From positions 1 to 58,414 of the forward strand of contig DAAQ01000019.1 in the NCBI GenBank assembly GCA_001701225.1: 58,414 bases of DNA, written 5' to 3'. Below the pieces are notes generated by a model, which had not been told where the DNA came from, searched no databases, and was given only the letters and a program-made list of their open reading frames with translations. Made by a program: the position numbers and the translations under genes. Source of the stretch: Bacteroidales bacterium H5. Lineage in GTDB: Bacteria > Bacteroidota > Bacteroidia > Bacteroidales > Muribaculaceae. Shown here piece after piece: positions 48,861 to 58,383 of this stretch (positions within the stretch are counted from its first letter, which is position 1; every line of letters begins with the position of its first letter).

Positions 48861-49735
48861 ACCGTGAAATCCATCTGTTCAATCCTGTCCCTGACCTGTT
48901 CCATCAGCCACCGGGGTGTGGAGGTGGCTCCGCAGATGCCTACGCTGGAGGCTCCGCCAATCCATGACGGGTCGAAATCATCGGGCCGCGACAGCAGCCG
49001 GGTGCGCGGGTTGGCCGCGAGACATTCGTTATAAAGCACTTTGCCGTTGCTGCTCTTGGCTCCGGCCACGAATATCACCACGTCGTGCGAGGCCGCGAAC
49101 TCGCGCAGGTGGTTGACGCGGTTGGCCACCTGGCGGCAGATGGTGTCGTGATATGTGAACCTCACGCCCGGGGCGATGCGGCGGTTTATCTCGTCGACCA
49201 TGGCGGCAAGCCCCTGCAGCGACATGGTGGTCTGCGAGTAGAGTGCTATGTCGCGCGTGAAATCGAGACGCGATAGCTGGTCTGTGTTCTCGACCACTAT
49301 GGCCTCGCCGTCGGTCTGTCCCACGAGGCCGTTGACCTCGGCATGTCCGGCCTTGCCATAGATGACAATCTGCGGCCTCGGGCCCGGGGCATCATACGTT
49401 TCCTTGATGCGTCGCTGCAACTGCAACACCACGGGACAGGTGGCGTCGATGATCTCGATGTCCATCTCTCGGGCGGTGGCGTATGTCGACGGGGGCTCGC
49501 CATGCGCGCGCAGCAGCACACGGGCACCACGCAGGGTGGGGAGGTCGGCATGGGTGATGGTGGAGAGCCCCTTTCGTCCGAGTCTCTCGACCTCGTCGGA
49601 GTTATGCACTATGTCGCCGAGGCAATAGAGGGGACGGGGAGAACGCTCAAGCTCCTCCTCGGCCTTGCGTATGGCCGTGACCACACCGTGGCAGAATCCC
49701 GAGCGGGCGTCTATCTCGATGGCAGGTCTCATCAT
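48857..49735 (-). CDS. ispH: 4-hydroxy-3-methylbut-2-enyl diphosphate reductase
   Basis: A 292-residue LytB/IspH that makes IPP and DMAPP in the MEP pathway. The three [4Fe-4S] cysteines are C15 (GFCHGV), C100 (DATCP) and C200 (DTICR). A Ser-x-Asn triad region (KSSNG) near the C-terminus is present. It overlaps cmk by 4 bases (ATGA) and the lipoprotein gene by 4 bases. Confidence 0.95.
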   Translation of the reverse strand: MMRPAIEIDARSGFCHGVVTAIRKAEEELERSPRPLYCLGDIVHNSDEVERLGRKGLSTITHADLPTLRGARVLLRAHGEPPSTYATAREMDIEIIDATCPVVLQLQRRIKETYDAPGPRPQIVIYGKAGHAEVNGLVGQTDGEAIVVENTDQLSRLDFTRDIALYSQTTMSLQGLAAMVDEINRRIAPGVRFTYHDTICRQVANRVNHLREFAASHDVVIFVAGAKSSNGKVLYNECLAANPRTRLLSRPDDFDPSWIGGASSVGICGATSTPRWLMEQVRDRIEQMDFTV

Positions 49736-50427
49736 CCTATGGTCTTGCGGAACAGTTCGAGCAGAAAGCGGTTCTGCTCGTCGAATGTCATGTCTGAGTT
49801 GTCGAGCATGATTGCGTCCGCCGCACGGCGCAGAGGGCTCTCGGCACGGGTCTCGTCGATATGGTCGCGGTTGCGCACGTTGTCGAGCACCTCCTCGTAT
49901 GTCACCTTCTCACCCTTGGCTGTGAGCTCCCTGTATCGGCGCTCGGCGCGCTTCTCGGCAGAGGCGTTGACAAATATCTTCAGCTCGGCGTGGGGGAATA
50001 CCGAGGTGCCTATGTCACGTCCGTCCATGACGATGCCCTTCATGTCGCCCATGCGGCGCTGCATCCCTACAAGCGCATGTCGCACGGCTGCTATGGCTGC
50101 GACGGGCGAGACGCACTCCGAGACCTCCATCGAGCGTATCTCCTTCTCGACAACCTCGCCGTTGAGCTCGGTGAGCTGCGAGCCGTCGGGCTGCACCCTG
50201 AAGTCTATGCTGATGCCCGGAAGGGCCTTGGCAATTGCGTCGACATCAGGCTCACGGCCTATGGCGGTCATGCCGTGGCGCATGGCATAGAGTGTGACGG
50301 CGCGGTACATGGCTCCCGAGTCGATATAGCGGTATCCTATTTCGGATGCCAGATGACGTGCCATGGTGCTTTTGCCCGACGAGGAATATCCGTCGATGGC
50401 TATGATGATCTTATCTTGTGAACTCAT
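49732..50427 (-). CDS. cmk: Cytidylate kinase
   Basis: A 231-residue (d)CMP kinase with P-loop GYSSSGKS near residue 13, the NMP-binding region (YIDSGAMYRA), and MDGRDIGTSVFPHAELKIFV. It phosphorylates CMP and dCMP. The start is at 50427, overlapping porQ's end by 17 bases. The longer in-frame version to 50712 would run through porQ and is rejected. Confidence 0.93.
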   Translation of the reverse strand: MSSQDKIIIAIDGYSSSGKSTMARHLASEIGYRYIDSGAMYRAVTLYAMRHGMTAIGREPDVDAIAKALPGISIDFRVQPDGSQLTELNGEVVEKEIRSMEVSECVSPVAAIAAVRHALVGMQRRMGDMKGIVMDGRDIGTSVFPHAELKIFVNASAEKRAERRYRELTAKGEKVTYEEVLDNVRNRDHIDETRAESPLRRAADAIMLDNSDMTFDEQNRFLLELFRKTIG

Positions 50428-51436
50428 ATAGGTTGGTTGAAATGTTGAGCATGATGGTAGTGGCGCCGGTGTGAGGCTGTGCCATGGCGAGTCCGAGGCC
50501 GAACTTGCGCACCTTGAATCCGAGCGACGCAGAGAAGCCCGACAGGAACGAGCGCTTGTAGGTCGACATGTCCGTGCGGGTCTTGTAGTTGTAGCCGATG
50601 CCGATGCGGAAGCTCTCGCTCGGGGTGAACTCGGCGCCGAATATGAGGTGGCGGAACAGGTTGGAACCGAAACTGTCCTTGAGCTCGGGCTCGGAGTCGA
50701 CAGTGCCGTCACCCGTGTGCCAGTAGGGGAGTTTCCACTTGGTGAGGTTCCAGGCCGTGACCGAAAAGACTATCGGGAGTGTCCCGAACGATTTAGAGAC
50801 GCCGAGGCGCACATCTATCGGAAGCCGGTCATACCGCTCGTTAAACCTCTTGACCTGTCCGCCGAGATTGGCCACCATGGCCGAGAAAGAGAGGTCGCGG
50901 TCGGGGTCGTAATAGTTTACGCCGAGGTCTGTGGCCAGGGCAAACGCGCTGTAGGCATCGAAAGTCGAGTAGATGGCCTTGACGGTGGCGCCACCCCTCC
51001 ATCTGTCCGTGATGTCGTGGGCATAGGTGGCCGAGAAGGTCATCTCCTTGGGCGAGAACTCACCTGTCAGGACACCGTTGATGTCGGCTCCCTTTATCGA
51101 GCCATAGCCGTAATACTGTATTCCTGCGGCCCATGCTCCATGCTCGCCCGCACTCTTGCCGAACTTGACCCCGGCAAAGTTGCTGTCTCCGATATAATGC
51201 ATATAGTTGACTCCGAGCTGCATCTCGACCTCGGGGCCGAGCAGGCCGGGGTTGCGGTCGGCAGCGTTGATGTCGTCATCTATGTTTGAGATGTTGATGC
51301 CGCCGAGACCGTATGCAAGGGTCGAGGTGGGGATGTTTAGGAAGCTGTATGACGTGCTGCCGTCCTGTGCCCGCAGCGTGGCCGCGAAGGCGATGGCAAG
51401 GAGTGCAAGCAATATATGGCGAAGCTGATTGGTCAT
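50411..51436 (-). CDS. porQ: Type IX secretion system outer-membrane protein PorQ
   Basis: A 341-residue outer-membrane protein with a signal peptide (about 1-24) and the PorQ start TSYSFLNIPTSTLAYGLGGINIS, followed by barrel-like strands to the C-terminal aromatic end. PorQ is needed for T9SS cargo attachment in Porphyromonas and relatives. The order porQ-cmk-ispH is known from that group. An alternative start lies at 51457. It fits with the gliding-type cargo at 33.3 kb. Confidence 0.85.
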   Translation of the reverse strand: MTNQLRHILLALLAIAFAATLRAQDGSTSYSFLNIPTSTLAYGLGGINISNIDDDINAADRNPGLLGPEVEMQLGVNYMHYIGDSNFAGVKFGKSAGEHGAWAAGIQYYGYGSIKGADINGVLTGEFSPKEMTFSATYAHDITDRWRGGATVKAIYSTFDAYSAFALATDLGVNYYDPDRDLSFSAMVANLGGQVKRFNERYDRLPIDVRLGVSKSFGTLPIVFSVTAWNLTKWKLPYWHTGDGTVDSEPELKDSFGSNLFRHLIFGAEFTPSESFRIGIGYNYKTRTDMSTYKRSFLSGFSASLGFKVRKFGLGLAMAQPHTGATTIMLNISTNLYEFTR

Positions 51437-51470
51437 CGTAGACAAGGGGTTTACCATATATAAACGGACA

Positions 51471-51498
51471 GGCGCCCGGAATATTATATCCGGACGCC
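51471..51498 (-). terminator. Hairpin between porQ and PepSY-like gene
   Basis: GGCGcCCGGA pairs with TCCGGaCGCC around an 8-base loop, with one mismatch. It lies 26 bases past the stop codon of the PepSY-like gene, and could end its transcript. Confidence 0.5.
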
Positions 51499-51523
51499 CG
51501 TATGGATGCCGCTTTCGGTCGGG

Positions 51524-51964
51524 TCAGTCGTCGTAGCGCACGAAAGAGCCGTTGCGGTCGAACTTGATGTCGATGCCGTTCGAGAGCTCCACGTCATATC
51601 CGCCGCGCTCCTTCTCGATGCCGACAATCTTCATTCCCTTATGCGTCTTGGCCACATAGTCGCTGACGCCCTTGGGGACGAAATAGGATGGCACCGAGCC
51701 GTTGCGTGTCGCCTCGACATCCTTCCAGTTGCCCTGACGGTCGAAAGTGATTTCCGAGCCGTCGGTGAGGATGACCTCGTAGTCGTCGACACGACCCAGC
51801 TCCTTGTCGACCTTGACAAGACTCACCTTGGCCTTGTAGTTGTTGGCGATGGTTGTCTTGGCAGCCTCGGGGAGGACAGAGGCGTCGTGTGTGTAGCTGT
51901 CGCGTGCGGTGGCACCTAATGCGACTGCGACAACGAGAGCTAATGAGATTAAGATTTTTTTCAT
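51524..51964 (-). CDS. PepSY-like periplasmic protein (DUF2874 type)
   Basis: A 146-residue protein with a signal peptide (about 1-20) and two related repeats of the DUF2874/PepSY-like type. Each has a helix followed by a YEVxLxxGxxIxFDxxGxW-like strand: DDYEVILTDGSEITFDRQGNW and YDVELSNGIDIKFDRNGSF. Such proteins are exported, bind the cell surface or a protease, and are abundant in Bacteroidales. Function unknown. Confidence 0.8.
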   Translation of the reverse strand: MKKILISLALVVAVALGATARDSYTHDASVLPEAAKTTIANNYKAKVSLVKVDKELGRVDDYEVILTDGSEITFDRQGNWKDVEATRNGSVPSYFVPKGVSDYVAKTHKGMKIVGIEKERGGYDVELSNGIDIKFDRNGSFVRYDD

Positions 51965-52008
51965 GACAGTCGTCTATAAATGTTTAATTATAAACGCCTG
52001 AGTCCCTG

Positions 52009-53316
52009 CTATTGTTCTGCAATCCCTTTCAGGTATGCCTCGAACGCTTCGTATCGGGCCGTCATGGCCACAGAACTCTTCGTACCTTCCATGAATGCCC
52101 TGAGACGTGCCGGAATCTCGATGTCTGTGCCGAGTATGCCGTCGACGGTGTCCTTGAACTTGGCCGGATGGGCAGTCTCGAGAAAGACACCTGTCTCACC
52201 GGGGCGTTTGCCTTCGGCGAGGGCACGCAGGGCGCATGCTCCGTGGGGGTCGGCGATATATCCGGCTGTCCCGTAGCATTCCCTCATTGTGGCGGCTATC
52301 TCGTCATCTGTGTACGCCGCGCCGGAGATTAGATTACAGATGGCCTCGTGGTTCCCGCCGAACAGGTCGAGGATGCGGCGGAAATTGCTCGGGTCACCCA
52401 CATCCATGGCATTGGCTATGGTCTGGACCGAGGGGCGCGGGTTATAGGCGCCTGTCCTGAGGTATTCGAGGAATATGTCGTTGGCGTTGTTGGCCGCTAT
52501 GAACCTGATGTCGCGGAGGCCCATCTTGCGGGCTATAAGCCCGGCCGTGAGGTTGCCGAAATTGCCGCTGGGGACACTGAACACCACCGGCCCCCTGACA
52601 CCCGCACGCCTGAGCTGTGCCCAAGCGTTGAAATAGTAGAATGTCTGCGGGAAAAGCCTCGCTACATTGATGGAGTTGGCCGAGGTGAGCAGCATGCGGC
52701 TGTTGAGCCCACTGTCGAGAAATGCGGTCTTTACAAGCCGCTGGCAGTCGTCAAAGGTACCGTCAACCTCAATCGTCGTGACATTCTGTCCGAGTGTGGT
52801 GAACTGGCATTCCTGTATGGGGCTGACCTTCCCTTTGGGATAGAGGACATGTACCTTTATCCCCTCCACACCCAGGAATCCGTTGGCCACTGCAGACCCT
52901 GTGTCACCGCTTGTGGCGACGAGCACATGGATTGTGCGCGGGTCATCCTTGAGGAAATGGCGCAGCATGCGGGCCATGAAGCGGGCCCCGACATCCTTGA
53001 ATGCGAGGGTGGGGCCGTGGAAAAGCTCGAGCGACCATACGCCGGTCATCACCTCACGGACGGGTGTGTCGAACGTCAGAGTGCCGTCGACAATCTCATC
53101 GAGCGCGTCGCCGGGGATATCTCCGTCAAAAAGCCTGCGGGCCACAGTGCGGCCTATCTCACGGAAATCCATCTCGGGGAGACGGGCTATCTCGTCGTCG
53201 GACAGCGGATTGATGCGTTCGGGCATATAGAGTCCGTTGTCTGGAGCGAGCCCCTTGACAACAGCCTCGCCCACAGTGACGTCGGGCGAATTATGGTTGG
53301 TGCTGTAATATCTCAT
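52009..53316 (-). CDS. thrC: Threonine synthase
   Basis: A 435-residue PLP enzyme converting O-phosphohomoserine to threonine. The PLP lysine is Lys107 in TLAFKDVG. A phosphate-binding SGDTGSA segment and the PLP-binding SVPSGNFGN segment are present. It is last in the operon thrA-apgM-thrC and starts 4 bases past the previous stop. Confidence 0.93.
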   Translation of the reverse strand: MRYYSTNHNSPDVTVGEAVVKGLAPDNGLYMPERINPLSDDEIARLPEMDFREIGRTVARRLFDGDIPGDALDEIVDGTLTFDTPVREVMTGVWSLELFHGPTLAFKDVGARFMARMLRHFLKDDPRTIHVLVATSGDTGSAVANGFLGVEGIKVHVLYPKGKVSPIQECQFTTLGQNVTTIEVDGTFDDCQRLVKTAFLDSGLNSRMLLTSANSINVARLFPQTFYYFNAWAQLRRAGVRGPVVFSVPSGNFGNLTAGLIARKMGLRDIRFIAANNANDIFLEYLRTGAYNPRPSVQTIANAMDVGDPSNFRRILDLFGGNHEAICNLISGAAYTDDEIAATMRECYGTAGYIADPHGACALRALAEGKRPGETGVFLETAHPAKFKDTVDGILGTDIEIPARLRAFMEGTKSSVAMTARYEAFEAYLKGIAEQ

Positions 53317-53320
53317 GTCG

Positions 53321-54550
53321 TCAGTTTGTTTTCATGAATAATGGCATGAACCTGTCGGCCTTCAGGTGTCCGTAGGCTCCGCGTGCGCAAGCCTGCTCGG
53401 AGAACTCCGTGACCGCATCCGCCACGATGCCGGGATGCCAGATGGTGAACGGCACAGGGTCGTCGCGGTGCACGCGCTCTTCGACGGGGGTAGGGTGGTC
53501 GGGGAGGAGGGCTATGCACACGGGCTCGGCCATCCCGGTCACTGCCTCGTATATTGGCTTGACCAGACGTGTGTCAAGGCTCTCGATGGCTTGAATCTTC
53601 AGCGCGAGGTCGCCGTCATGTCCGGCCTCGTCAGTGGCCTCGACATGGAGGAATACGAAATCATCCTGGGCAAGCGCCTCGATTGCCGCCCGGGCCTTCC
53701 CTTCATAGTTGGTGTCGGCAAGCCCGGTGGCTCCCTCCACGTCGATGGAACGCAGTCCGGCATATCGTCCGATGCCGCGGATCAGGTCTACGGCTGTGAT
53801 GACAGACCCGGATTTTATCTCGGGATATATCTCTGCAAGCGTGCGCATGGATGGACGGTAGCCGGGGCTCCACGGCCAGATGGAATTTGCCTTGACCTTG
53901 CGCCCGCGGTTGAAGGGGTGGGACGCAAGAATCTCCTGCGACATCTCAATCATGCCGTTTATCAGGTCGGCGGTCTCCTGTGCGGTCATGCGTCCCGGCT
54001 CGGCGGCCGCTCCGGGCATCGGCCTTACAAGCAGCCCGCGCCAGGGCTCGCCGGGATGGTCGTGCGGAGGGGCACACTCTATAAATTTGCTTCCACCTTT
54101 TATTACGAGCAGATGGCGGTATTGTGTGCCGGGAATGAAGCGCACCTTCTCCGACCCCAGGCGGGAGTTGACATATTTTATAAGCGCAGCCCCTTCCTCT
54201 GTTTTCAGATGTCCGCCGTGATGGTTGGTGATAAGGCCGTCATCCCCGAGGGTGACGATATTGCAGCGCATGGCCAGGTCATCGGGAGCCATGTCATAGC
54301 CTATGCTCGCAGCCTCGAGAGGGCCACGCCCCTCGTAGACCTGCCTCAGGTCATATCCGAGTATGGCGGTGTTGGCTACCTCGCTCCCCGCGCCGAATCC
54401 GGGCGGAATGGTCGAGAGGGTGCCGCTGCGCCCCTCACGTGCCAGGCGGTCGAACCACGGCGTCCTCGCAGCCTCAAGGGGTGTCTTCCCCCCGAGAGCG
54501 GCTACGGGACGGTCGCTCATGCCGTCGCCAAGTATTATCAGATGTTTCAT
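53321..54550 (-). CDS. Phosphoglycerate mutase-like alkaline-phosphatase-fold protein, probable homoserine kinase
   Basis: A 409-residue ApgM/AP-superfamily protein. It begins LIILGDGMSDRP with a metal-binding Asp, then the catalytic Ser in GAGSEVANTAILGYD, and later metal ligands in HVEATDEAGHDGD and LPDHPTP. The sequence type is annotated as cofactor-independent phosphoglycerate mutase, but the branch located between thrA and thrC has been proposed to be the missing homoserine kinase (TIGR02535-type). No conventional thrB gene lies in this operon, which supports that reading. The activity itself is not provable from sequence. Confidence 0.8.
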   Translation of the reverse strand: MKHLIILGDGMSDRPVAALGGKTPLEAARTPWFDRLAREGRSGTLSTIPPGFGAGSEVANTAILGYDLRQVYEGRGPLEAASIGYDMAPDDLAMRCNIVTLGDDGLITNHHGGHLKTEEGAALIKYVNSRLGSEKVRFIPGTQYRHLLVIKGGSKFIECAPPHDHPGEPWRGLLVRPMPGAAAEPGRMTAQETADLINGMIEMSQEILASHPFNRGRKVKANSIWPWSPGYRPSMRTLAEIYPEIKSGSVITAVDLIRGIGRYAGLRSIDVEGATGLADTNYEGKARAAIEALAQDDFVFLHVEATDEAGHDGDLALKIQAIESLDTRLVKPIYEAVTGMAEPVCIALLPDHPTPVEERVHRDDPVPFTIWHPGIVADAVTEFSEQACARGAYGHLKADRFMPLFMKTN

Positions 54551-54576
54551 AGGTCAGAGAGAGATATGTGTGGCTG

Positions 54577-57018
54577 TCAGTTGTTTGCTGTGGATATTAT
54601 GTTGGCGAATACACCCGCGGCTGTCACGCCGGCTCCGGCGCCGTAACCCTGTATCTGCATGGGATATTCGCGGTAACGCTCGGTGGTGAGCAGCACGATA
54701 TTGTTCGAGCCCTCGAGCCCGTAGAAGGGATGGTGCGGCCCGACCGCCTCAAGCCCGACGCTCATGCGGCCGCACTCCATGCGTGCCACGAAACGCCACC
54801 TCTTTCCCTCGGCCTCGAGCACACGGCGGCGCTCCTCGAATCCGGCATCAAGCTCGGGGAGACGCCTCCAGAACTCCTCGGTTGTCCCCTCGAGCATCTC
54901 CTGAGGCACGAACAGGTTGCGCTCTACCTCGTCCTGCTCGGCCACATAGCCACCCTCGCGGGTCAGTATGACAAGCTTGCGTATCACATCCTTGCCGCTC
55001 AGGTCTATGCGTGGGTCGGGCTCGCTGTAGCCCATTTCCTTGGCCATGCGCACGGTTTCCGAGAATGGCACATCAGCGCTGATGGTGTTGAAGATGAAAT
55101 TGAGGGTCCCGCTCAGCACAGCCTCTATCCTGAGTATCCTGTCGCCCGACGAGCGCAGGTCGTTGATGGTGCCGATGATAGGGAGCCCGGCTCCCACATT
55201 GGTCTCGTAGAGGAATTTGACTCCCCTGCGCAGGGCGGTGTCCTTGAGGCGGCGGTAATCGGCATAATCGCCCGATGCCGCGACCTTGTTGGCCGCGACT
55301 ACAGACACGTTGTGGTCGAGGAACCGCTGATAGAGTGCCGCGATGTCGCGCGAGGCGGTGCAGTCGACAAACACACTGTTGAATATGTTCATCCCGAGCA
55401 CCTCGTCGAGTATTGTCTGCGGCGTGCAGGGCTTGCCGTCGGTCTCCAGGCGCTCGCGATAGGTGGCAAGGTCTATGCCGTCACGGTCAAAGAGAGCCCT
55501 GCGGCTCGACGCGATGCCCACTACGTTGAGCTTGAGGCGGTGGGTGTTCATCAGCACGTCATGTTGAGTGCGAATCTGCTCTATGAGCATCCCTCCCACA
55601 GTGCCTATGCCGCAGATGAAGAGGTTGAGCTCCTTGTATTCGCTGAGGAAGAAGGAGTCGTGGAGCACGTTGAGCGACTTGCGCAGCGAACGCCCCTCGA
55701 CAACAAACGAGATATTGGTCTCGCTCGCGCCCTGGGCACAGGCTATCACGCTGATGCCGCTGCGTCCGAGCGCTCCGAACAGCTTTCCGGCAATGCCGGG
55801 CGAGTGCTTCATGTTGTCGCCCACGATGGCTACAGTGGCCAGTCCGTGCTCGGCGTGCATGGGATACATGGCACCCGTGGCAATCTCCTTCTCGAACTCG
55901 AGGTCAAGCACCCTCACAGCCTCGCGTGCATCCTGGTCGCGCACGCCGACCGATGTGGAGTTCTCGGACGATGCCTGGCTCACCATGAATACCGAGATAC
56001 CGTTGTCGGCCAGCGCGGTGAAGATGCGCCGGTTCACGCCGATCACACCCACCATCGATAGGCCTGTGACGGTGATGAGCGACGTGCCGCTGATGCTTGA
56101 TATGCCCTTGATGGGCTTGCTGTCGTCGTCAGAGCGGTCGCTGACCACCGTGCCGGGACTCTCCGGGGCAAAGGTATTCTTTACAAGAATAGGGATGTGC
56201 TTGACGCATACGGGATATATCGTGGGCGGATAGATGACTTTGGCGCCGAAATTGCACAGCTCCATCGCCTCGTGATATGACAGCGAGCTGATGGTATAGG
56301 CTGTAGGGATCGCCTTGGGGTCGGCGGTCATGAAGCCGTCGACATCGGTCCATATCTCCAGGCACTCTCCGTCGAGGGCGGCGCAGACCAGCGAGGCGGT
56401 ATAGTCGCTGCCTCCGCGTCCGAGGTTTGTCACCTCGCCTGTCTCGCTGTCTGTAGCAATGAATCCGGGCACTATGTGGATTCCCTCGGGATGACACCCT
56501 CCCGGCATGAACTCGTTGACTATGAGGCGGCGCGTGAGGTCGCTGGCAAGAAGATAGCGTCCGTGGCGCTTCTCGGTCTTGATGAATTTGCGCGAATCGT
56601 GGAGGCGGCTTCCGCTGACCAGGGCCGACACTATCAGCGCGCTCATCTGCTCGCCATAGCTAACTATCAGGGCGAGGGTCTTGTCACTGAGGTCGCGTAT
56701 CAGCGACAGTCCGTGGAAGATGCTCCCCAACTCCGCGAGGAGCGAGTCGAGCCCCGTGCGCAGCGGTTCCCTGTCCTCTTCGGGAATGACGGCATCGACC
56801 AGCGAGTGATGCCGCATGGCAATCTCTTCCAGCCCATGATGATAGCCGTCATTGCCCGCGGCAGCGAAACGGGCTGTGGATATGAGCAGGTCTGTCACTC
56901 CGCCGAGGGCACTGACAATGACGATGACAGGCTCACGGCGCGACTCGACTATATTTTTGAGATTGAGGATGCCTTCGGCGCTACCCACCGAACTTCCCCC
57001 GAATTTCAATACCTTCAT
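54577..57018 (-). CDS. thrA: Bifunctional aspartokinase/homoserine dehydrogenase
   Basis: An 813-residue enzyme. It starts with the aspartokinase signature KFGGSSVGSAEGI, has regulatory ACT repeats in the middle, and a C-terminal homoserine dehydrogenase domain with GIGTVGGMLIEQI, then TNVGAGLPIIGTI. It carries out the first and third steps to threonine and methionine. The start at 57018 follows a TATCTTTG promoter; the upstream in-frame ATG at 57054 would precede that element. The stop is 26 bases before the apgM-like gene. Confidence 0.94.
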   Translation of the reverse strand: MKVLKFGGSSVGSAEGILNLKNIVESRREPVIVIVSALGGVTDLLISTARFAAAGNDGYHHGLEEIAMRHHSLVDAVIPEEDREPLRTGLDSLLAELGSIFHGLSLIRDLSDKTLALIVSYGEQMSALIVSALVSGSRLHDSRKFIKTEKRHGRYLLASDLTRRLIVNEFMPGGCHPEGIHIVPGFIATDSETGEVTNLGRGGSDYTASLVCAALDGECLEIWTDVDGFMTADPKAIPTAYTISSLSYHEAMELCNFGAKVIYPPTIYPVCVKHIPILVKNTFAPESPGTVVSDRSDDDSKPIKGISSISGTSLITVTGLSMVGVIGVNRRIFTALADNGISVFMVSQASSENSTSVGVRDQDAREAVRVLDLEFEKEIATGAMYPMHAEHGLATVAIVGDNMKHSPGIAGKLFGALGRSGISVIACAQGASETNISFVVEGRSLRKSLNVLHDSFFLSEYKELNLFICGIGTVGGMLIEQIRTQHDVLMNTHRLKLNVVGIASSRRALFDRDGIDLATYRERLETDGKPCTPQTILDEVLGMNIFNSVFVDCTASRDIAALYQRFLDHNVSVVAANKVAASGDYADYRRLKDTALRRGVKFLYETNVGAGLPIIGTINDLRSSGDRILRIEAVLSGTLNFIFNTISADVPFSETVRMAKEMGYSEPDPRIDLSGKDVIRKLVILTREGGYVAEQDEVERNLFVPQEMLEGTTEEFWRRLPELDAGFEERRRVLEAEGKRWRFVARMECGRMSVGLEAVGPHHPFYGLEGSNNIVLLTTERYREYPMQIQGYGAGAGVTAAGVFANIISTANN

Positions 57019-57041
57019 TGCGTTTGTGATGTTTAAGGTGG

Positions 57042-57075
57042 CAAAGATAATCAATTTATCTGTAAATCCTGCAAA
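57042..57075 (-). promoter_or_regulatory. Promoter of the threonine operon
   Basis: Minus-strand TTTG (57075-57072), a 22-base spacer and TATCTTTG (57049-57042), 23 bases before the thrA ATG. The leader is too short for a classic attenuator. Confidence 0.6.
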
Positions 57076-57174
57076 ATAAGTTTACAAATGACAGTAAAAA
57101 GTTATAAGCGGCACATCTACAGAACAAAATCCCGAATTTTTGGCAATAAAAGTCGCCGTTTCGGAAAAATTCAT

Positions 57175-57182
57175 TAATTTTG
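57175..57182 (+). promoter_or_regulatory. -7 element of dnaN
   Basis: TAATTTTG, about 62 bases before the ATG at 57245. No good -33 match is seen. Confidence 0.5.
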
Positions 57183-57244
57183 TGGTTTAAAAAGGGTAGA
57201 CACGCCCTTAAATCTGCATAGAAAACAACAAACTGCCTGTATAT

Positions 57245-58378
57245 ATGAAGTTTACCGTACCGAGCAAGACGCTCCACACCTTTGCCTCGTCTGTGAGCAA
57301 GGTGATCAATGCCAAGAACGCTCTCACGATTCTGAACTATTTCCTCTTCGAGATACATGGTTCGACCCTCACGATCACCGCATGCGATGGCGAGAACACC
57401 TTGTGCGGACGTATCCCCATCATGGACGTTGAGGGTGAAGGCGAATTCTGCATAGATGCCCGTAAGGTCGTCGAGCTGCTCAGGGTCATGCCCGAGCAGG
57501 AGCTCCAGTTTGATGTCAACGATGACAACCTCTCCATCGAGATGACTCATCCCAACGGCTCGTACCGCTTCATGGGACTTTCGGGCGCCGAATATCCCCG
57601 CCTGGCACGTCCCGAGTCTGACGAGGATGTGACATTTACAGTCAAGGGCTCCACCATACTCCGCGGACTCGACTACACCGCCTTCGCCACCGGCACAGAG
57701 CTTATCCGTCCGCAGATGATGGGTGTATACTGGGATATCAAGCCTCAGTCCCTGACCTTTGTGGCCACCGATACACGCAAGCTTGTCAAGTTCGAGGACC
57801 GCAGCTATCAGCCCGGGGTCGAGGGTTCGTTCATCCTCCCGAACAAGTCGACCAATGTATTCCGCTCGGTGTTCGGCAAGGAGGATGAGGTGAAGGTGAC
57901 ACTGGTCCCCGCACAGGGAGTTACCTTCGAGACGGACACTTTCACATTCGAGAGCCGCCTCGTCAAGGGCAAGTTCCCCGAGTACGAGCGCGTCATCCCC
58001 AAGTCTAACCCCTATGACCTCACCGTCAACCGCCAGCTCTTCACCACCGCAGTGCGCCGTGTGAGCCTCTTTGTCGACGAGGGCCACGGACTCATCAAGT
58101 TCCGTGTGACCCCTGACCTGCTCACTGTCAAGGCTGCCGACAACGAGTATAACACCTCGGGCGAGGAGACCCTCTCGGCGACATACACCGGCCAGCAGGA
58201 TCTCATAATAGGATTCTCTTCGAGCTATCTGCTCGAGCTCGCCTCGGTGCTCTGGACCGACGACATCATCTTCCGTCTGGCCGACAAGTCGCGCCCCGCG
58301 GTCATCGTGCCCTCTGAGGACAAGCCCGACACGACGCTGACCATGATACTCATGCCCATGAACATATCGGAGTTCTGA
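57245..58378 (+). CDS. dnaN: DNA polymerase III sliding clamp, beta subunit
   Basis: A 377-residue beta clamp of three repeated domains, starting MKFTVPSKTLHTFASSVSKV, with YRFMGLSGAEYP and the final LTMILMPMNI. The ring-shaped dimer keeps DNA polymerase on DNA. In this group it is not beside dnaA. The next gene starts 5 bases after the stop. Confidence 0.95.
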   Translation: MKFTVPSKTLHTFASSVSKVINAKNALTILNYFLFEIHGSTLTITACDGENTLCGRIPIMDVEGEGEFCIDARKVVELLRVMPEQELQFDVNDDNLSIEMTHPNGSYRFMGLSGAEYPRLARPESDEDVTFTVKGSTILRGLDYTAFATGTELIRPQMMGVYWDIKPQSLTFVATDTRKLVKFEDRSYQPGVEGSFILPNKSTNVFRSVFGKEDEVKVTLVPAQGVTFETDTFTFESRLVKGKFPEYERVIPKSNPYDLTVNRQLFTTAVRRVSLFVDEGHGLIKFRVTPDLLTVKAADNEYNTSGEETLSATYTGQQDLIIGFSSSYLLELASVLWTDDIIFRLADKSRPAVIVPSEDKPDTTLTMILMPMNISEF

Positions 58379-58383
58379 GAAAG

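Noticed and set aside
53366..56061. Long open frames opposite apgM and thrA
   Set aside because: Both lie antisense to conserved threonine operon genes and show no recognisable motif.
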